Part shown: piece after piece, positions 55,258-64,000 of the stretch | Numbering within the stretch: the stretch's first letter is position 1 | Layout of the letters: every line of letters begins with the position of its first letter | Program-made: the position numbers and the translations under genes | From: a candidate division WOR-3 bacterium | Lineage (GTDB): Bacteria; Hydrothermota; Tepidihabitantia; Tepidihabitantales; Tepidihabitantaceae | NCBI GenBank assembly: GCA_013177935.1 | Contig: JABLXZ010000004.1 | Location: 276,059 to 340,058, forward strand | Direction: 5' to 3' | Length of the DNA stretch: 64,000 nt | Notes under the pieces: generated by a model | Seen by the model: only the letters and a program-made list of their open reading frames with translations | Databases searched by the model: none | Told to the model about the DNA's origin: nothing

Positions 55258-56763
55258 CTATTTCAGAAGCAACACCTTGACCTTTGTGCAGGCATCAGGG
55301 GTTTTGATTCCTAAGAAATATATCCCGGGACTCAAACCTTTTGCCTCCCAGTTGAATACACCCGGACCCGCCGGCACATCAAATTCCCACTGACCTACCT
55401 GCCTGCCTGCCGCATCATTGACGACAAGCGAAAACCGCCCCGTGGTAACAGCATAGTAATGAATGAAAGCCCGCTTTCGCACGGGATTGGGGAAAACCAC
55501 AGGCTGGACTCGGGGCTTTAGGTTTTTTCTCTGCTCTGCAATTCCCGGATGTACCATCCCCAATGAGTCGGTCTTAACAAAACAATTATAATTCCCCAGA
55601 TATCCGGAAAACAGAAATCCCCCATCTAAGGCGGTTTCGGCACAATAGATGTCAGAGAAATGATTTGAGTCTGGGGTACCAAAATCCCGAACCCAGACAA
55701 CCTCGCCCGAGCGGTTAAAGCGAATCAACTTTGCTAATGCATAGTAAGGGGTGAGTTCACAACGGCCCCCAACAACACAGCCACCGTCACTAGCTGGGGT
55801 AACTGTCCAGAGATACCAAAGAGGATAACGAATATGGGGAAGCACATAGCGCCACTGCTCATTACCCCACCGGTCAACTTTCCAGGCCCACGTGCCCATC
55901 TTTTCTGACCAGGCGGTTGGACCACAGGCGACATAACCACTGTCCGCAGTCTCACATAAATCTGAAATGACCGCCCTATCCAGGGCGGTGTCATTAAAAA
56001 CACTTATCCACTGGATGTTACCTAACCGGTCAGTTTTCACCAGCGCCGAGGTAAGGGTCAGTCCATGTAATAACTCCACCCGACAGCCAAGTATGAATCC
56101 ACCATCTGATGACTTTTGCAGCCGGAGGAGCGCAAGGGTAGAATCGTGAAGCGGTGGATACTCTTTTGTCCATAAAAGATTGCCCGCCCGGTCAAATTTC
56201 CATAACTGCCAGTGAGTTTCCCACTCATTCCCGTTCTCCTTGTCCAAAACCACCGTTACCGCAAAACCGGAATCTGGAGTAGGACATAGCCCCGAGAAAT
56301 CTATACCGTTTTCATCCGTACAATCATAAAATTTAATCCAGCGCAGATTGCCAAGTGGACCTATCTTTGCAATAATCTCGCGTGCATTGGTTGTGTGCGG
56401 CTCATAAACCACCCAACCCCCAGTGGCAACATATTCGCCATCCAGGGTTTGACAGATATGACGAAAACTCGAGTGCCCAGGGAAACGGGGTGGATAGTAT
56501 TTAAGCCAGAGGGAATCACCCTCAGGGGAAAACCGATACAACCCAGCGTATCCACCGTTCATATTGGCGGAATCAATAACCCCGACCTCTATCAAATAAC
56601 CTGAATCAGGTAGAACCACAATAGAGTTAGATCCCGGCATACTTCCAAAGAAAACATTGTTAGAGTGGCGCCAGAAGGTTATCTGACCCTGGAGCCTAAT
56701 AAGACAGCCAAGCACAATTATGAGCCCAATCAGGTACCGAATTTTATATGCCAGGGGTGTCAT
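55258..56763 (-). CDS. secreted propeller-type protein with sorting domain
   Basis: 501 residues: an N-terminal signal helix (YLIGLIIVLGCLIRLQG), about six repeats of the pattern 'tDRLGNIQWISVF...tADSGYVACG' (also FDRAGNLLWTKEY, FNRSGEVVWVRDF), and a sorting domain (VVFPNPVRKRAFIHYYAV, PGIYFLGIK, ending KVLLLK). This repeat type is common in secreted Bacteroidota-like proteins and should form a beta-propeller. AAGGGGG precedes ATG 56763. A 44-codon frame encoding only a sorting domain lies 10 bases upstream. Function unknown. Confidence 0.8.
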   Translation of the reverse strand: MTPLAYKIRYLIGLIIVLGCLIRLQGQITFWRHSNNVFFGSMPGSNSIVVLPDSGYLIEVGVIDSANMNGGYAGLYRFSPEGDSLWLKYYPPRFPGHSSFRHICQTLDGEYVATGGWVVYEPHTTNAREIIAKIGPLGNLRWIKFYDCTDENGIDFSGLCPTPDSGFAVTVVLDKENGNEWETHWQLWKFDRAGNLLWTKEYPPLHDSTLALLRLQKSSDGGFILGCRVELLHGLTLTSALVKTDRLGNIQWISVFNDTALDRAVISDLCETADSGYVACGPTAWSEKMGTWAWKVDRWGNEQWRYVLPHIRYPLWYLWTVTPASDGGCVVGGRCELTPYYALAKLIRFNRSGEVVWVRDFGTPDSNHFSDIYCAETALDGGFLFSGYLGNYNCFVKTDSLGMVHPGIAEQRKNLKPRVQPVVFPNPVRKRAFIHYYAVTTGRFSLVVNDAAGRQVGQWEFDVPAGPGVFNWEAKGLSPGIYFLGIKTPDACTKVKVLLLK

Positions 56764-56773
56764 TGATGCCCCC

Positions 56774-56908
56774 TTAACGGATGATTGTCAGTTTTCCGCC
56801 AACCTCACCGGTTGGGGTTTTGAGATGGTAAAAATATACACCGGCAGGCACATCAGCGTGACGCCAGATTAGTTCATCGCGATTTTGGTCTGTGCCCTTT
56901 TCTAACAT
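56774..56908 (-). CDS. 44-residue frame consisting of a sorting domain only
   Basis: Reads MLEKGTDQNRDEL, then VPAGVYFYHLKTPTGEVGGK and LTIIR to a TAA. This is the C-terminal half of the sorting domain found on cargo proteins, without any cargo or signal peptide. It is most simply the relic of a deleted cargo gene. However, TATAAT lies three bases before the ATG, with TTGACA 36 bases from it, the same placement as in the predicted leaderless genes, so expression cannot be excluded. Confidence 0.5.
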   Translation of the reverse strand: MLEKGTDQNRDELIWRHADVPAGVYFYHLKTPTGEVGGKLTIIR

Positions 56909-56911
56909 CAC

Positions 56912-56944
56912 ATTATAATTTAAACATTTTTTCTTTTTTGTCAA
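56912..56944 (-). promoter_or_regulatory. promoter-like site before the 44-residue frame
   Basis: Minus strand: TTGACA (56939-56944), a 21-base A-rich spacer, TATAAT (56912-56917). The long spacer repeats that of the sigma-factor gene. It could also drive the propeller gene downstream. Confidence 0.5.
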
Positions 56945-57024
56945 TATCTTTTTTATGAGGCAGAAGTAAATTACATCAGAATTGCCGGTTTTCTGCGGTC
57001 AGCGGTTCAGGGTCGCAAGGTGGG

Positions 57025-57945
57025 CTATCCGTGCTGGTTTAAATAGTCGTGTGCCATCATCGCTGCCAGCGCACCATCACCGACCGCGGTCGCAATCTGG
57101 CGCAGCGCTTTCCGCCGGACATCACCGGCGGCAAAAACCCCGGGCAGAGAGGTTTGCAGACTGTCATCGGTGATGATAAAGCCGGCTTCGTCAAGGTTGA
57201 GCATACCCTGACACCAGGCGGTGTTGGGCGCGAGCCCGACATAGATAAAGAGCGCCGCGACCGGCAAAGTCGTCACCGCGCCCGTTTTCAAATCTTTTAT
57301 CGTTAGGCTCTCCAGCCGGCTGGTGCCGTTAAACGCTGTTACCACGCGGGAAAGGAGCAGTTCAATCTTCGGGTTCTGTCTGGTCCGCTCCTGACACACC
57401 TTTGCCGCCCGAAACTCATCCCGGCGGTGAATAAGATACACCCGGGAGCAGAAACGGGTAAGATAGTTCGCCTCAGCAAGCGCCGAATCACCGCCGCCCA
57501 CCACCGCCACCGCCTGGTCCCGAAACAGCGGACCATCGCATATCGCGCAGTACGATATCCCCCTGCCCACAAACCGCTCCTCACCTTCCACACCGAGCGG
57601 CCTTGGTCTGGTACCGGTGCAGATGATTACCGCACCGGGATTAAAATTACCGATTGTTGTCTTCACCTCCAGACCCTGGGCGCTGCGGTCAATTCCGGTA
57701 ACCTCACCGGTCTCAAACTGGCAGCCGAACCGCCGCGCCTGCGCCTCCATCCGCGCCACCAGTTCCACCGCCTCAATCGGCTCCGCAAATCCGGGATAGT
57801 TTTCCACAATTGCGGTCTTTGCCACCTGACCGCCAACCAGTTCACTTTCAATCAAAACGGTCCGCCTGCCGGCACGAGCGGCATAGATTCCCGCGGTCAT
57901 ACCAGCAGGACCGGCACCAACAATCAGTACCTCAGGCTCACCCAT
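57025..57945 (-). CDS. trxB: thioredoxin reductase
   Basis: A FAD/NAD(P)H flavoenzyme reducing thioredoxin, 306 residues. Seen: GAGPAGMTAGIYAARAG, the redox disulfide CAIC (C133, C136), the pyridine-nucleotide motif GGGDSALAEA with HRRDEFRA (basic residues favour NADPH), and GVFAAGDVRRKALRQIATA near the end. It overlaps argF by eight bases. About 120 bases beyond its stop the 44-residue sorting-domain frame and its promoter begin. Confidence 0.94.
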   Translation of the reverse strand: MGEPEVLIVGAGPAGMTAGIYAARAGRRTVLIESELVGGQVAKTAIVENYPGFAEPIEAVELVARMEAQARRFGCQFETGEVTGIDRSAQGLEVKTTIGNFNPGAVIICTGTRPRPLGVEGEERFVGRGISYCAICDGPLFRDQAVAVVGGGDSALAEANYLTRFCSRVYLIHRRDEFRAAKVCQERTRQNPKIELLLSRVVTAFNGTSRLESLTIKDLKTGAVTTLPVAALFIYVGLAPNTAWCQGMLNLDEAGFIITDDSLQTSLPGVFAAGDVRRKALRQIATAVGDGALAAMMAHDYLNQHG

Positions 57946-58864
57946 CTTTCAGTAAACGGGCAAGAATCGCCCTTTGAATGTGCAGCCGATTTTCAGCCTG
58001 GTCATAGACAATCGCCTGCGGTCCATCCAGCACATCATCGGTAATCTCTTCACCCCGATGTGCGGGCAGGCAGTGCAAAACCTTGGTCGTGGGCTTTGCC
58101 TTTGTCAACAGGGTGCGATTGACCTGAAACGGCTTGAATATCTGGCGCCGCTGCTCCGCCTCATCCTCCTGACCCATTGAAGCCCAGACATCGGTGTAGA
58201 TAAAATCGGCATTTGCCACCGCCTCACACGGGTCATAGGTAAACTTCAATCTTGCCCCGCTCTTTGCCGCAAACTCCCGGCTCTGGGCGCTAATCTCGGA
58301 ATTCGGCTCAAACCCCTTGGGTGTTGCCACATTGAGGTTGAACCCAACAATACCCGCAGCAAGGAGCAGAGAGTGGCACACATTGTTGCCATCACCAGTC
58401 CAGGCAACCGTTACGCCCTCAAGTTGGCCATAGTGCTGGCGAATCGTCAAAAGGTCAGCAAGAATCTGGCAGGGGTGCTCAAGGTCAGAAAGGGCGTTAA
58501 TAACCGGAATGGTTGCCGCCTGTGCCAGACCGGTGACCTTTTCATGTTCAAAAACCCGGGCGATAATCACATCAACCCAGCGCGACAGATTCCGGGCAAC
58601 ATCGGGCACACTTTCCCTGGTCCCGAGCCCGATATCGGTCGGACTCAAATAGGTACTGGTCGCACCCAGCTGATGCAACGCCCGCTCAAATGTCACCCGG
58701 GTGCGCAAACTGGGCTTTTCAAAAATCAACACCCCCATCTTGCCCCGGGCGTGGGTGAGCACCTTATCCTTTTTTACCGCTGCCTTCAACCGCTCCGCTT
58801 CATCCAGGAGCGTCACAATCTCTTCTCTGGTTAAATCGGCAATTGATGTTAAGTCTTTCTTCAT
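57938..58864 (-). CDS. argF: ornithine carbamoyltransferase
   Basis: Makes citrulline from ornithine and carbamoyl phosphate, 308 residues. Seen: the carbamoyl-phosphate site as SLRTR (usual form STRT), HPCQILADLLT, and the ornithine-loop HCLPAHRGEEI (Cys265), which distinguishes it from aspartate carbamoyltransferase. It starts three bases after hslU and overlaps trxB. Together with rocD at 17-18 kb it links ornithine to both arginine and proline/glutamate pathways. Confidence 0.94.
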   Translation of the reverse strand: MKKDLTSIADLTREEIVTLLDEAERLKAAVKKDKVLTHARGKMGVLIFEKPSLRTRVTFERALHQLGATSTYLSPTDIGLGTRESVPDVARNLSRWVDVIIARVFEHEKVTGLAQAATIPVINALSDLEHPCQILADLLTIRQHYGQLEGVTVAWTGDGNNVCHSLLLAAGIVGFNLNVATPKGFEPNSEISAQSREFAAKSGARLKFTYDPCEAVANADFIYTDVWASMGQEDEAEQRRQIFKPFQVNRTLLTKAKPTTKVLHCLPAHRGEEITDDVLDGPQAIVYDQAENRLHIQRAILARLLKDG

Positions 58865-58866
58865 AA

Positions 58867-60234
58867 TTATAAAATATAGCGGCTCAAATCCTTGCTGGCA
58901 ACTATGTCTTTGAGCCGGCGCTGCACATACCCGGCATCAATCCGCACCGCCCGGGTCTTAGGATTAGGCAACTCAAACAGGATGTCCTCAAGCAAAGTGG
59001 TCATCACCGTATGCAACCGCCGGGCACCGATGTTCTCGGTTTCGCTGTTCACCCGAAAGGCAATCTCGGCAACCGCATCAATTGCCGCCCGGGTGAATGT
59101 CAACTTCACCCCCTCTGCCGCAAGCAGGGCGGTGTACTGCTTGATGAGCGCATTCTCCGGCTCAATCAGAATCCGCTTAAAGTCGTTTGCGGTCAATGGC
59201 TGCAACTCCACCCGAATCGGAAACCGGCCCTGGAGTTCCGGTATCATATCGGACGGCTTGACCTTGTGAAAGGCGCCCGCAGCAATGAACAGGATATGGT
59301 CGGTCCGCACCATCCCGTACTTGGTCAAAACACTTGACCCTTCCACCACCGGCAGCAGGTCGCGCTGTACCCCTTCCCTTGACACATCCGGTCCGGAACT
59401 GGCGGGCGTCGTGCTCACCACCTTGTCAATCTCATCAATGAACACAATCCCGCTCTGCTCCACCCGGCGCTTCGCCTCAGCAACAACCTCATCCATATCA
59501 ATCAACTTCTGCGCCTCCTCCTGAATCAGCACCCGCTTCGCCTCGGCAACGGTCAGCCGGCGCCGCTTCGTCTGCTTGGGCAGTGTCGGACCCAGGATGT
59601 CCTGCAACTGAATCAAAATCTCCTCGCCGCCCAGCGGTGCCAGCGCATCGGCAAAGGGAAAAGTGGTCGTGGTTGACTTTATTTCCACCATCCGGCTATC
59701 CAGTTCGCCGGCGCGCAACTTCTCTCTTAACCGCTCCCGGGCGCCTGGTGTCCGCACCTCATCATCGGGCAAAAGCAGTTTCAAAAGTTTCTCCTCCGCC
59801 AGCGCCTCGGCACGACTTTGCACCTCGCGCGTCTTTTCTGCCCGCACCATATTGACACCAATCTCCATCAAATCCCGAATCATCGAATCCACATCCCGGC
59901 CCACATAGCCGACCTCGGTAAACTTGGACGCCTCAACCTTGACAAACGGTGCCTGCGCCAATCGGGCAAGACGTCGGGCAATCTCGGTCTTGCCGACGCC
60001 GGTTGGTCCAATCAGGATGATGTTGTTGGGCAGAATCTCCTCGCGCAGCCGTTCCGGCACCTGTTGCCGGCGCCAGCGGTTGCGCAGGGCAATCGCCACC
60101 GCCCGCTTCGCCTTGTGCTGACCCACGATATACCGGTCCAGTTCCGCCACAATCTCGGCGGGCGTCAGCATCCGCGCCGGTGTTACCGGCACCATCGCAC
60201 CCGAAGTTGCTGTTTCCGAATATTCAACCTTCAT
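58867..60234 (-). CDS. hslU: HslU ATPase of the HslUV protease
   Basis: An AAA+ unfoldase, 455 residues. Seen: [17 protein letters not shown], Walker A GPTGVGKT, the long I-domain (about 110-240), Walker [11 protein letters not shown], the sensor region and the C-terminal tail DLSRYIL, which in HslU inserts into HslV and activates it. The N-terminus is about 20 residues longer than usual ([15 protein letters not shown]...), so the start could be a later Met. hslV, usually directly upstream, is not present in the window. A short overlapping frame with a promoter lies just upstream. Confidence 0.94.
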   Translation of the reverse strand: MKVEYSETATSGAMVPVTPARMLTPAEIVAELDRYIVGQHKAKRAVAIALRNRWRRQQVPERLREEILPNNIILIGPTGVGKTEIARRLARLAQAPFVKVEASKFTEVGYVGRDVDSMIRDLMEIGVNMVRAEKTREVQSRAEALAEEKLLKLLLPDDEVRTPGARERLREKLRAGELDSRMVEIKSTTTTFPFADALAPLGGEEILIQLQDILGPTLPKQTKRRRLTVAEAKRVLIQEEAQKLIDMDEVVAEAKRRVEQSGIVFIDEIDKVVSTTPASSGPDVSREGVQRDLLPVVEGSSVLTKYGMVRTDHILFIAAGAFHKVKPSDMIPELQGRFPIRVELQPLTANDFKRILIEPENALIKQYTALLAAEGVKLTFTRAAIDAVAEIAFRVNSETENIGARRLHTVMTTLLEDILFELPNPKTRAVRIDAGYVQRRLKDIVASKDLSRYIL

Positions 60235-60259
60235 CGCACCCTGCCGCTTTTTTGCTCAT
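60224..60259 (-). other. possible 11-codon upstream frame overlapping the hslU start
   Basis: ATG at 60259 lies six bases after TATCCT, placed like the other predicted leaderless starts, and reads [11 protein letters not shown] before a TGA that overlaps the hslU start region (the ATG and TGA are within eleven bases). It could be a leader peptide that couples translation to hslU, or chance. Confidence 0.35.
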
Positions 60260-60265
60260 AAAATA

Positions 60266-60293
60266 AGGATAAACCGCCCGGAAATAGAGTCAA
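60266..60293 (-). promoter_or_regulatory. promoter of hslU-argF-trxB
   Basis: Minus strand: TTGACT (60288-60293), a 16-base spacer, TATCCT (60266-60271). Its -35 lies 13 bases from that of the divergent transporter gene. Confidence 0.6.
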
Positions 60294-60306
60294 GCATCCG
60301 CTGATA

Positions 60307-60334
60307 TTGACAATATCGGTAATTCCCCTATTGT
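60307..60334 (+). promoter_or_regulatory. predicted near-leaderless promoter of the queuosine-precursor transporter
   Basis: TTGACA (60307-60312), a 16-base spacer, TATTGT (60329-60334), then nine bases to ATG 60344. No Shine-Dalgarno is seen. Confidence 0.55.
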
Positions 60335-60343
60335 CATCTACCT

Positions 60344-60988
60344 ATGGCGGAAAACCCCCAATCCCGGACCCCGGAATCAACCTTCACCGCGGTCGCCCTT
60401 GTCACCGCCGCCTACATCGGTGCCCAGATTCTTTCTGACATCGCGAGCCTGCGCATCGTTTTCCTCTTCGGCTTCAGTGTTGACGCCGGCACTTTGATTT
60501 ACCCCTTTACCTTTACCATCCGCGACCTTGTGCACAAGACCGCGGGCATCCGCACCGCGCGCCGCGTTGTTGTCGCCGCCGGCGCAATCAACCTGTTTAT
60601 GGCGGCGCTCTTTTACCTTGTTGCCCGTTTGCCTCCGGACCCACAGGTCGGTCCGCAACTGGAGTTTGGCACCGTACTCTCGCCGGTCTGGCGCATCGTC
60701 ATCGCCTCAATCGTCGCCGAGGTCGCCTCGGAACTGGTGGACGGTGAAATCTACCAGTTATGGGTCAACCGGATGGGTTTGCGCCGGCAGTGGCTCCGGG
60801 TCCTTGTCTCCAACTCATTCAGCGTGCCCTTAGATTCGGCGCTCTTCTGTTCACTTGCCTTCATCGGCCGGATGCCCTTCGCCGTCGTGTTAAGTATCTT
60901 CTGGGCAAATGTCATCCTCAAAGGCATCTGCACCCTGCTCTCTTTGCCCACAATCTACCTTGTCCGGGAACGCCCGTTGCGCGCCTGA
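60344..60988 (+). CDS. queuosine precursor transporter (VUT/YhhQ family)
   Basis: A 214-residue membrane protein with about six helices, matching the VUT family (YhhQ/QPTR) that imports the queuosine precursors preQ0, preQ1 or queuine. Seen: LVTAAYIGAQILSDIASL, DAGTLIYPFTFTIRDLVHK with the conserved FxxRD, EVASELVDGEIYQLW, and RVLVSNSFSVPLDSALF. The D-G-x-I/V-Y and SN motifs are hallmarks of the family. With queH at 37 kb this supports Q modification by salvage. It is transcribed divergently from hslU. Confidence 0.88.
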   Translation: MAENPQSRTPESTFTAVALVTAAYIGAQILSDIASLRIVFLFGFSVDAGTLIYPFTFTIRDLVHKTAGIRTARRVVVAAGAINLFMAALFYLVARLPPDPQVGPQLEFGTVLSPVWRIVIASIVAEVASELVDGEIYQLWVNRMGLRRQWLRVLVSNSFSVPLDSALFCSLAFIGRMPFAVVLSIFWANVILKGICTLLSLPTIYLVRERPLRA

Positions 60989-61005
60989 ACCCCTTGGGCG
61001 TCTTG

Positions 61006-61033
61006 TTGACATCCCAAAACTGTTAAATAAATT
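61006..61033 (+). promoter_or_regulatory. predicted leaderless promoter of the AspRS gene
   Basis: TTGACA (61006-61011), a 16-base spacer, TAAATT (61028-61033), then six bases to ATG 61040. No Shine-Dalgarno is seen. Confidence 0.65.
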
Positions 61034-61039
61034 GATTCT

Positions 61040-62344
61040 ATGGAACGAACTCTTGCAAAGGAACTGCCGCAACATATTGGCGAGCGCGTCCGGCTTTTGG
61101 GCTGGGCACACCACATTCGGCCCGTTGGTAAAATCACCTTCCTTCTTTTGCGCGACCGAACCGGCATCTGTCAGGCGGTAACCACCGACCCGGCAAAGTT
61201 TCACCTGGACGAACTCAAGCGCGAATCCATCGTTGAAATCATCGGCACGGTCAAGCCCGAACCGCAAGCCCGTCAGGGTTGCGAACTGGAACTGGAAGAA
61301 CTGAAGGTGTTAATCGAACCGGTTGCGCCCCTGCCCTTTGAGGTCAACCGCTCCAAAAAGAAGTTAAACCTCAAACTGGATATGATTTTAGACCACCGCG
61401 CCTTTGCCCTGCGCAACCCGGAGTTTGGTGCTGTGTTCAAGGTCCAGGCCGAAATCGTCCGCACCTTTGCCGAATTCCTCCGGCAGGAAGGCTTTCTTGA
61501 AGTCCACACCTCAAAGATTGTCGCTGCCGGCACCGAAGGTGGCACCGCCCTGTTTCCAATTCAATACTTTGAGCAGAAGGCGTATCTTGCCCAGAGCCCG
61601 CAGTTCTACAAACAGATGCTCGTTGGCGCCGGCTACGAGCGGGTGTTTGAGATTGGCTTTGTCTATCGTGCTGAGGACCACGCCACCTCCCGGCACATCA
61701 ACGAATACCTGTCCCTTGACTACGAGATGGGCTTTATCCAGTCCTACCGTGATGTCACCCGGCTTGAAAACCGGCTCCTCAAACAACTGGTGGCAAACCT
61801 TGCAAAAAACTGCGCCGAGGAAATTCAACTCCTCGGTGCCCAGTTGCCCGAAGTGGGCGAAATCCCGGAAATCCACTTCCGGGACGCGCTCGAGCTCCTG
61901 CATAAAGACTACGGCAGAGATACCACCGGTATGCTTGACCTTGACCCGGAAGGCGAGCGGCAACTTTGCGACTATGCCCAGAAAACCTACAACTCCGAAT
62001 TCCTGTTTGTCACCCATTACCCGCGTAAGACCCGGCCCTTTTATACAATGTGGGACCCGAACGACCCGGAATACACCTTTGGCTTTGACCTGCTCTTTCG
62101 CGGACTGGAAGTCACCACCGGCAGTCAGCGTATCCACGACTACCACCAGTTAGTGGAAAACATCCGTTACTTTGGACTGAACCCGGAAAACTTCGCCTTC
62201 TACCTTGAGATATTCCAGTATGCGGTGCCGCCTCATGGGGGCTTGGCGATTGGTGCAGAACGGTTGACCCAGCAGTTCTTAGGACTAAACAACATCCGGG
62301 AAGCCAGTTTCTTTCCCCGTGACCGTTTCCGCTTAACACCGTAA
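61040..62344 (+). CDS. aspS: archaeal-type aspartyl-tRNA synthetase, probably non-discriminating
   Basis: A class IIb synthetase, 434 residues, of the short archaeal/eukaryotic AspRS type (bacterial AspRS is about 590 residues with a GAD insert, absent here). Seen: an OB-fold anticodon domain (GWAHHIRPVGKITFLLLRD), motif 2 FRAED-like VYRAEDHATSRHINEYLSLD, flipping loop AAGTEGGTALFPIQYF, and motif 3 GLAIGAERLTQQFLGL. The position equivalent to the discriminating Trp of archaeal AspRS is His24, and Pro75-Gln76 stand near the second determinant, which points to charging of both tRNA-Asp and tRNA-Asn, with GatCAB needed downstream. This reading is inference from family knowledge. Confidence 0.88.
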   Translation: MERTLAKELPQHIGERVRLLGWAHHIRPVGKITFLLLRDRTGICQAVTTDPAKFHLDELKRESIVEIIGTVKPEPQARQGCELELEELKVLIEPVAPLPFEVNRSKKKLNLKLDMILDHRAFALRNPEFGAVFKVQAEIVRTFAEFLRQEGFLEVHTSKIVAAGTEGGTALFPIQYFEQKAYLAQSPQFYKQMLVGAGYERVFEIGFVYRAEDHATSRHINEYLSLDYEMGFIQSYRDVTRLENRLLKQLVANLAKNCAEEIQLLGAQLPEVGEIPEIHFRDALELLHKDYGRDTTGMLDLDPEGERQLCDYAQKTYNSEFLFVTHYPRKTRPFYTMWDPNDPEYTFGFDLLFRGLEVTTGSQRIHDYHQLVENIRYFGLNPENFAFYLEIFQYAVPPHGGLAIGAERLTQQFLGLNNIREASFFPRDRFRLTP

Positions 62345-62547
62345 AACCGGCCCTGATACCATCCCCCTAACGGCGCTATGGTCAACCCCATATACTTTTC
62401 CGCTAAATTCCTAACTCTTTCCCGATACAAAACTTAGCTGCGATGATTTAGATTGGCGCGTTAAAATTTTAAACTTTCGGGGTCAAAAATTATGGGTAGA
62501 CCGGGCTATCTACACCAAAATCGGGGTAAAATCAGGCAGAGATGCCC
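62345..62547. other. intergenic between aspS and gyrB (convergent)
   Basis: 203 bases with a short A+T-rich palindrome (TTAAAATTTTAA near 62460-62475) and no gene, terminator hairpin or repeat that I can support. Confidence 0.45.

Positions 62548-64000
<1,453 letters not shown>

Noticed and set aside
61511..62146. A 211-codon open frame opposite aspS
   Set aside because: aspS motifs are intact along the whole region, so this is a shadow frame.

Overview
The window looks like a chromosomal segment of an uncultured bacterium of the FCB-superphylum type, most like candidate division WOR-3. This is inferred from content without any search. The reasons are about a dozen secreted proteins that end in a short Ig-like sorting domain with a PGVYFVR-type motif, beta-propeller and FG-GAP cargo proteins, a gingipain-like C25 peptidase, an archaeal-type AspRS and RtcB. 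Most core genes are GC-rich. The stretch from about 24.6 to 29.9 kb, and less strongly 44.9 to 48.2 kb, is visibly richer in A+T. I see no tRNA, rRNA, CRISPR array, insertion sequence or phage gene.

Layout. 0-2.3 kb (+): RseC-like membrane protein, a secreted protein, an ECF-type sigma factor and a small zinc-binding anti-sigma candidate. 2.3-10.3 kb (+): mnmA, DUF4139 protein, trmFO, ndk and the C25 peptidase, ending at a strong terminator. 10.4-18.5 kb (-): a tight six-gene run rocD, folP, cdaA, DUF2723/TPR membrane protein, hypA and an FG-GAP protein. 18.9-21 kb: a secreted nuclease and a small LVIVD-repeat protein, with palindromes and degenerate repeats between them. 21.3-24.4 kb (+): serA, DUF1015 and a DRG-like GTPase. 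24.6-31.7 kb (+): an A+T-rich block with a miniature Kelch protein, a 1589-residue predicted polysaccharide lyase and an FG-GAP protein. 31.7-35.1 kb (-): uvrC and rtcB. 35.2-37.1 kb (+): a cargo gene broken by an in-frame TGA. 37.1-42.6 kb (-): pilB and pilC of a type IV pilus/type II secretion system, two paralogous unknown proteins and queH. 42.8-48.2 kb (-): three cargo-type genes, one frameshifted. 49.0-54.6 kb (+): purD, a YrdC-like/low-molecular-weight phosphatase fusion, acyl-CoA dehydrogenase, lpdA and lipB. 54.5-60.2 kb (-): an NrdG-like radical SAM activase, a propeller cargo protein, trxB, argF and hslU. 60.3-64 kb: queuosine-precursor transporter, AspRS and the 3' part of gyrB.

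Themes. tRNA biology recurs (mnmA, trmFO, queH plus transporter, AspRS, rtcB, and a YrdC relic). Ornithine metabolism is represented by rocD and argF. Export is heavily represented: a pilus/T2S-type motor and many sorting-domain proteins, although no type IX secretion machinery is visible here.

The most striking signal outside the genes is promoter architecture. At least nine start codons lie 33-38 nt after a TTGACN hexamer with a -10 box just upstream, so transcription should begin at or within a few nt of the start codon (leaderless mRNAs). A second class of genes has the same hexamers with a longer leader and a good Shine-Dalgarno sequence. Other leads are the two unknown paralogs in the pilus operon, which look like PD-(D/E)XK-type nuclease domains that have lost the catalytic motif; the degenerate YrdC-phosphatase fusion; and a palindromic repeat apparently inserted in frame in a coding region.
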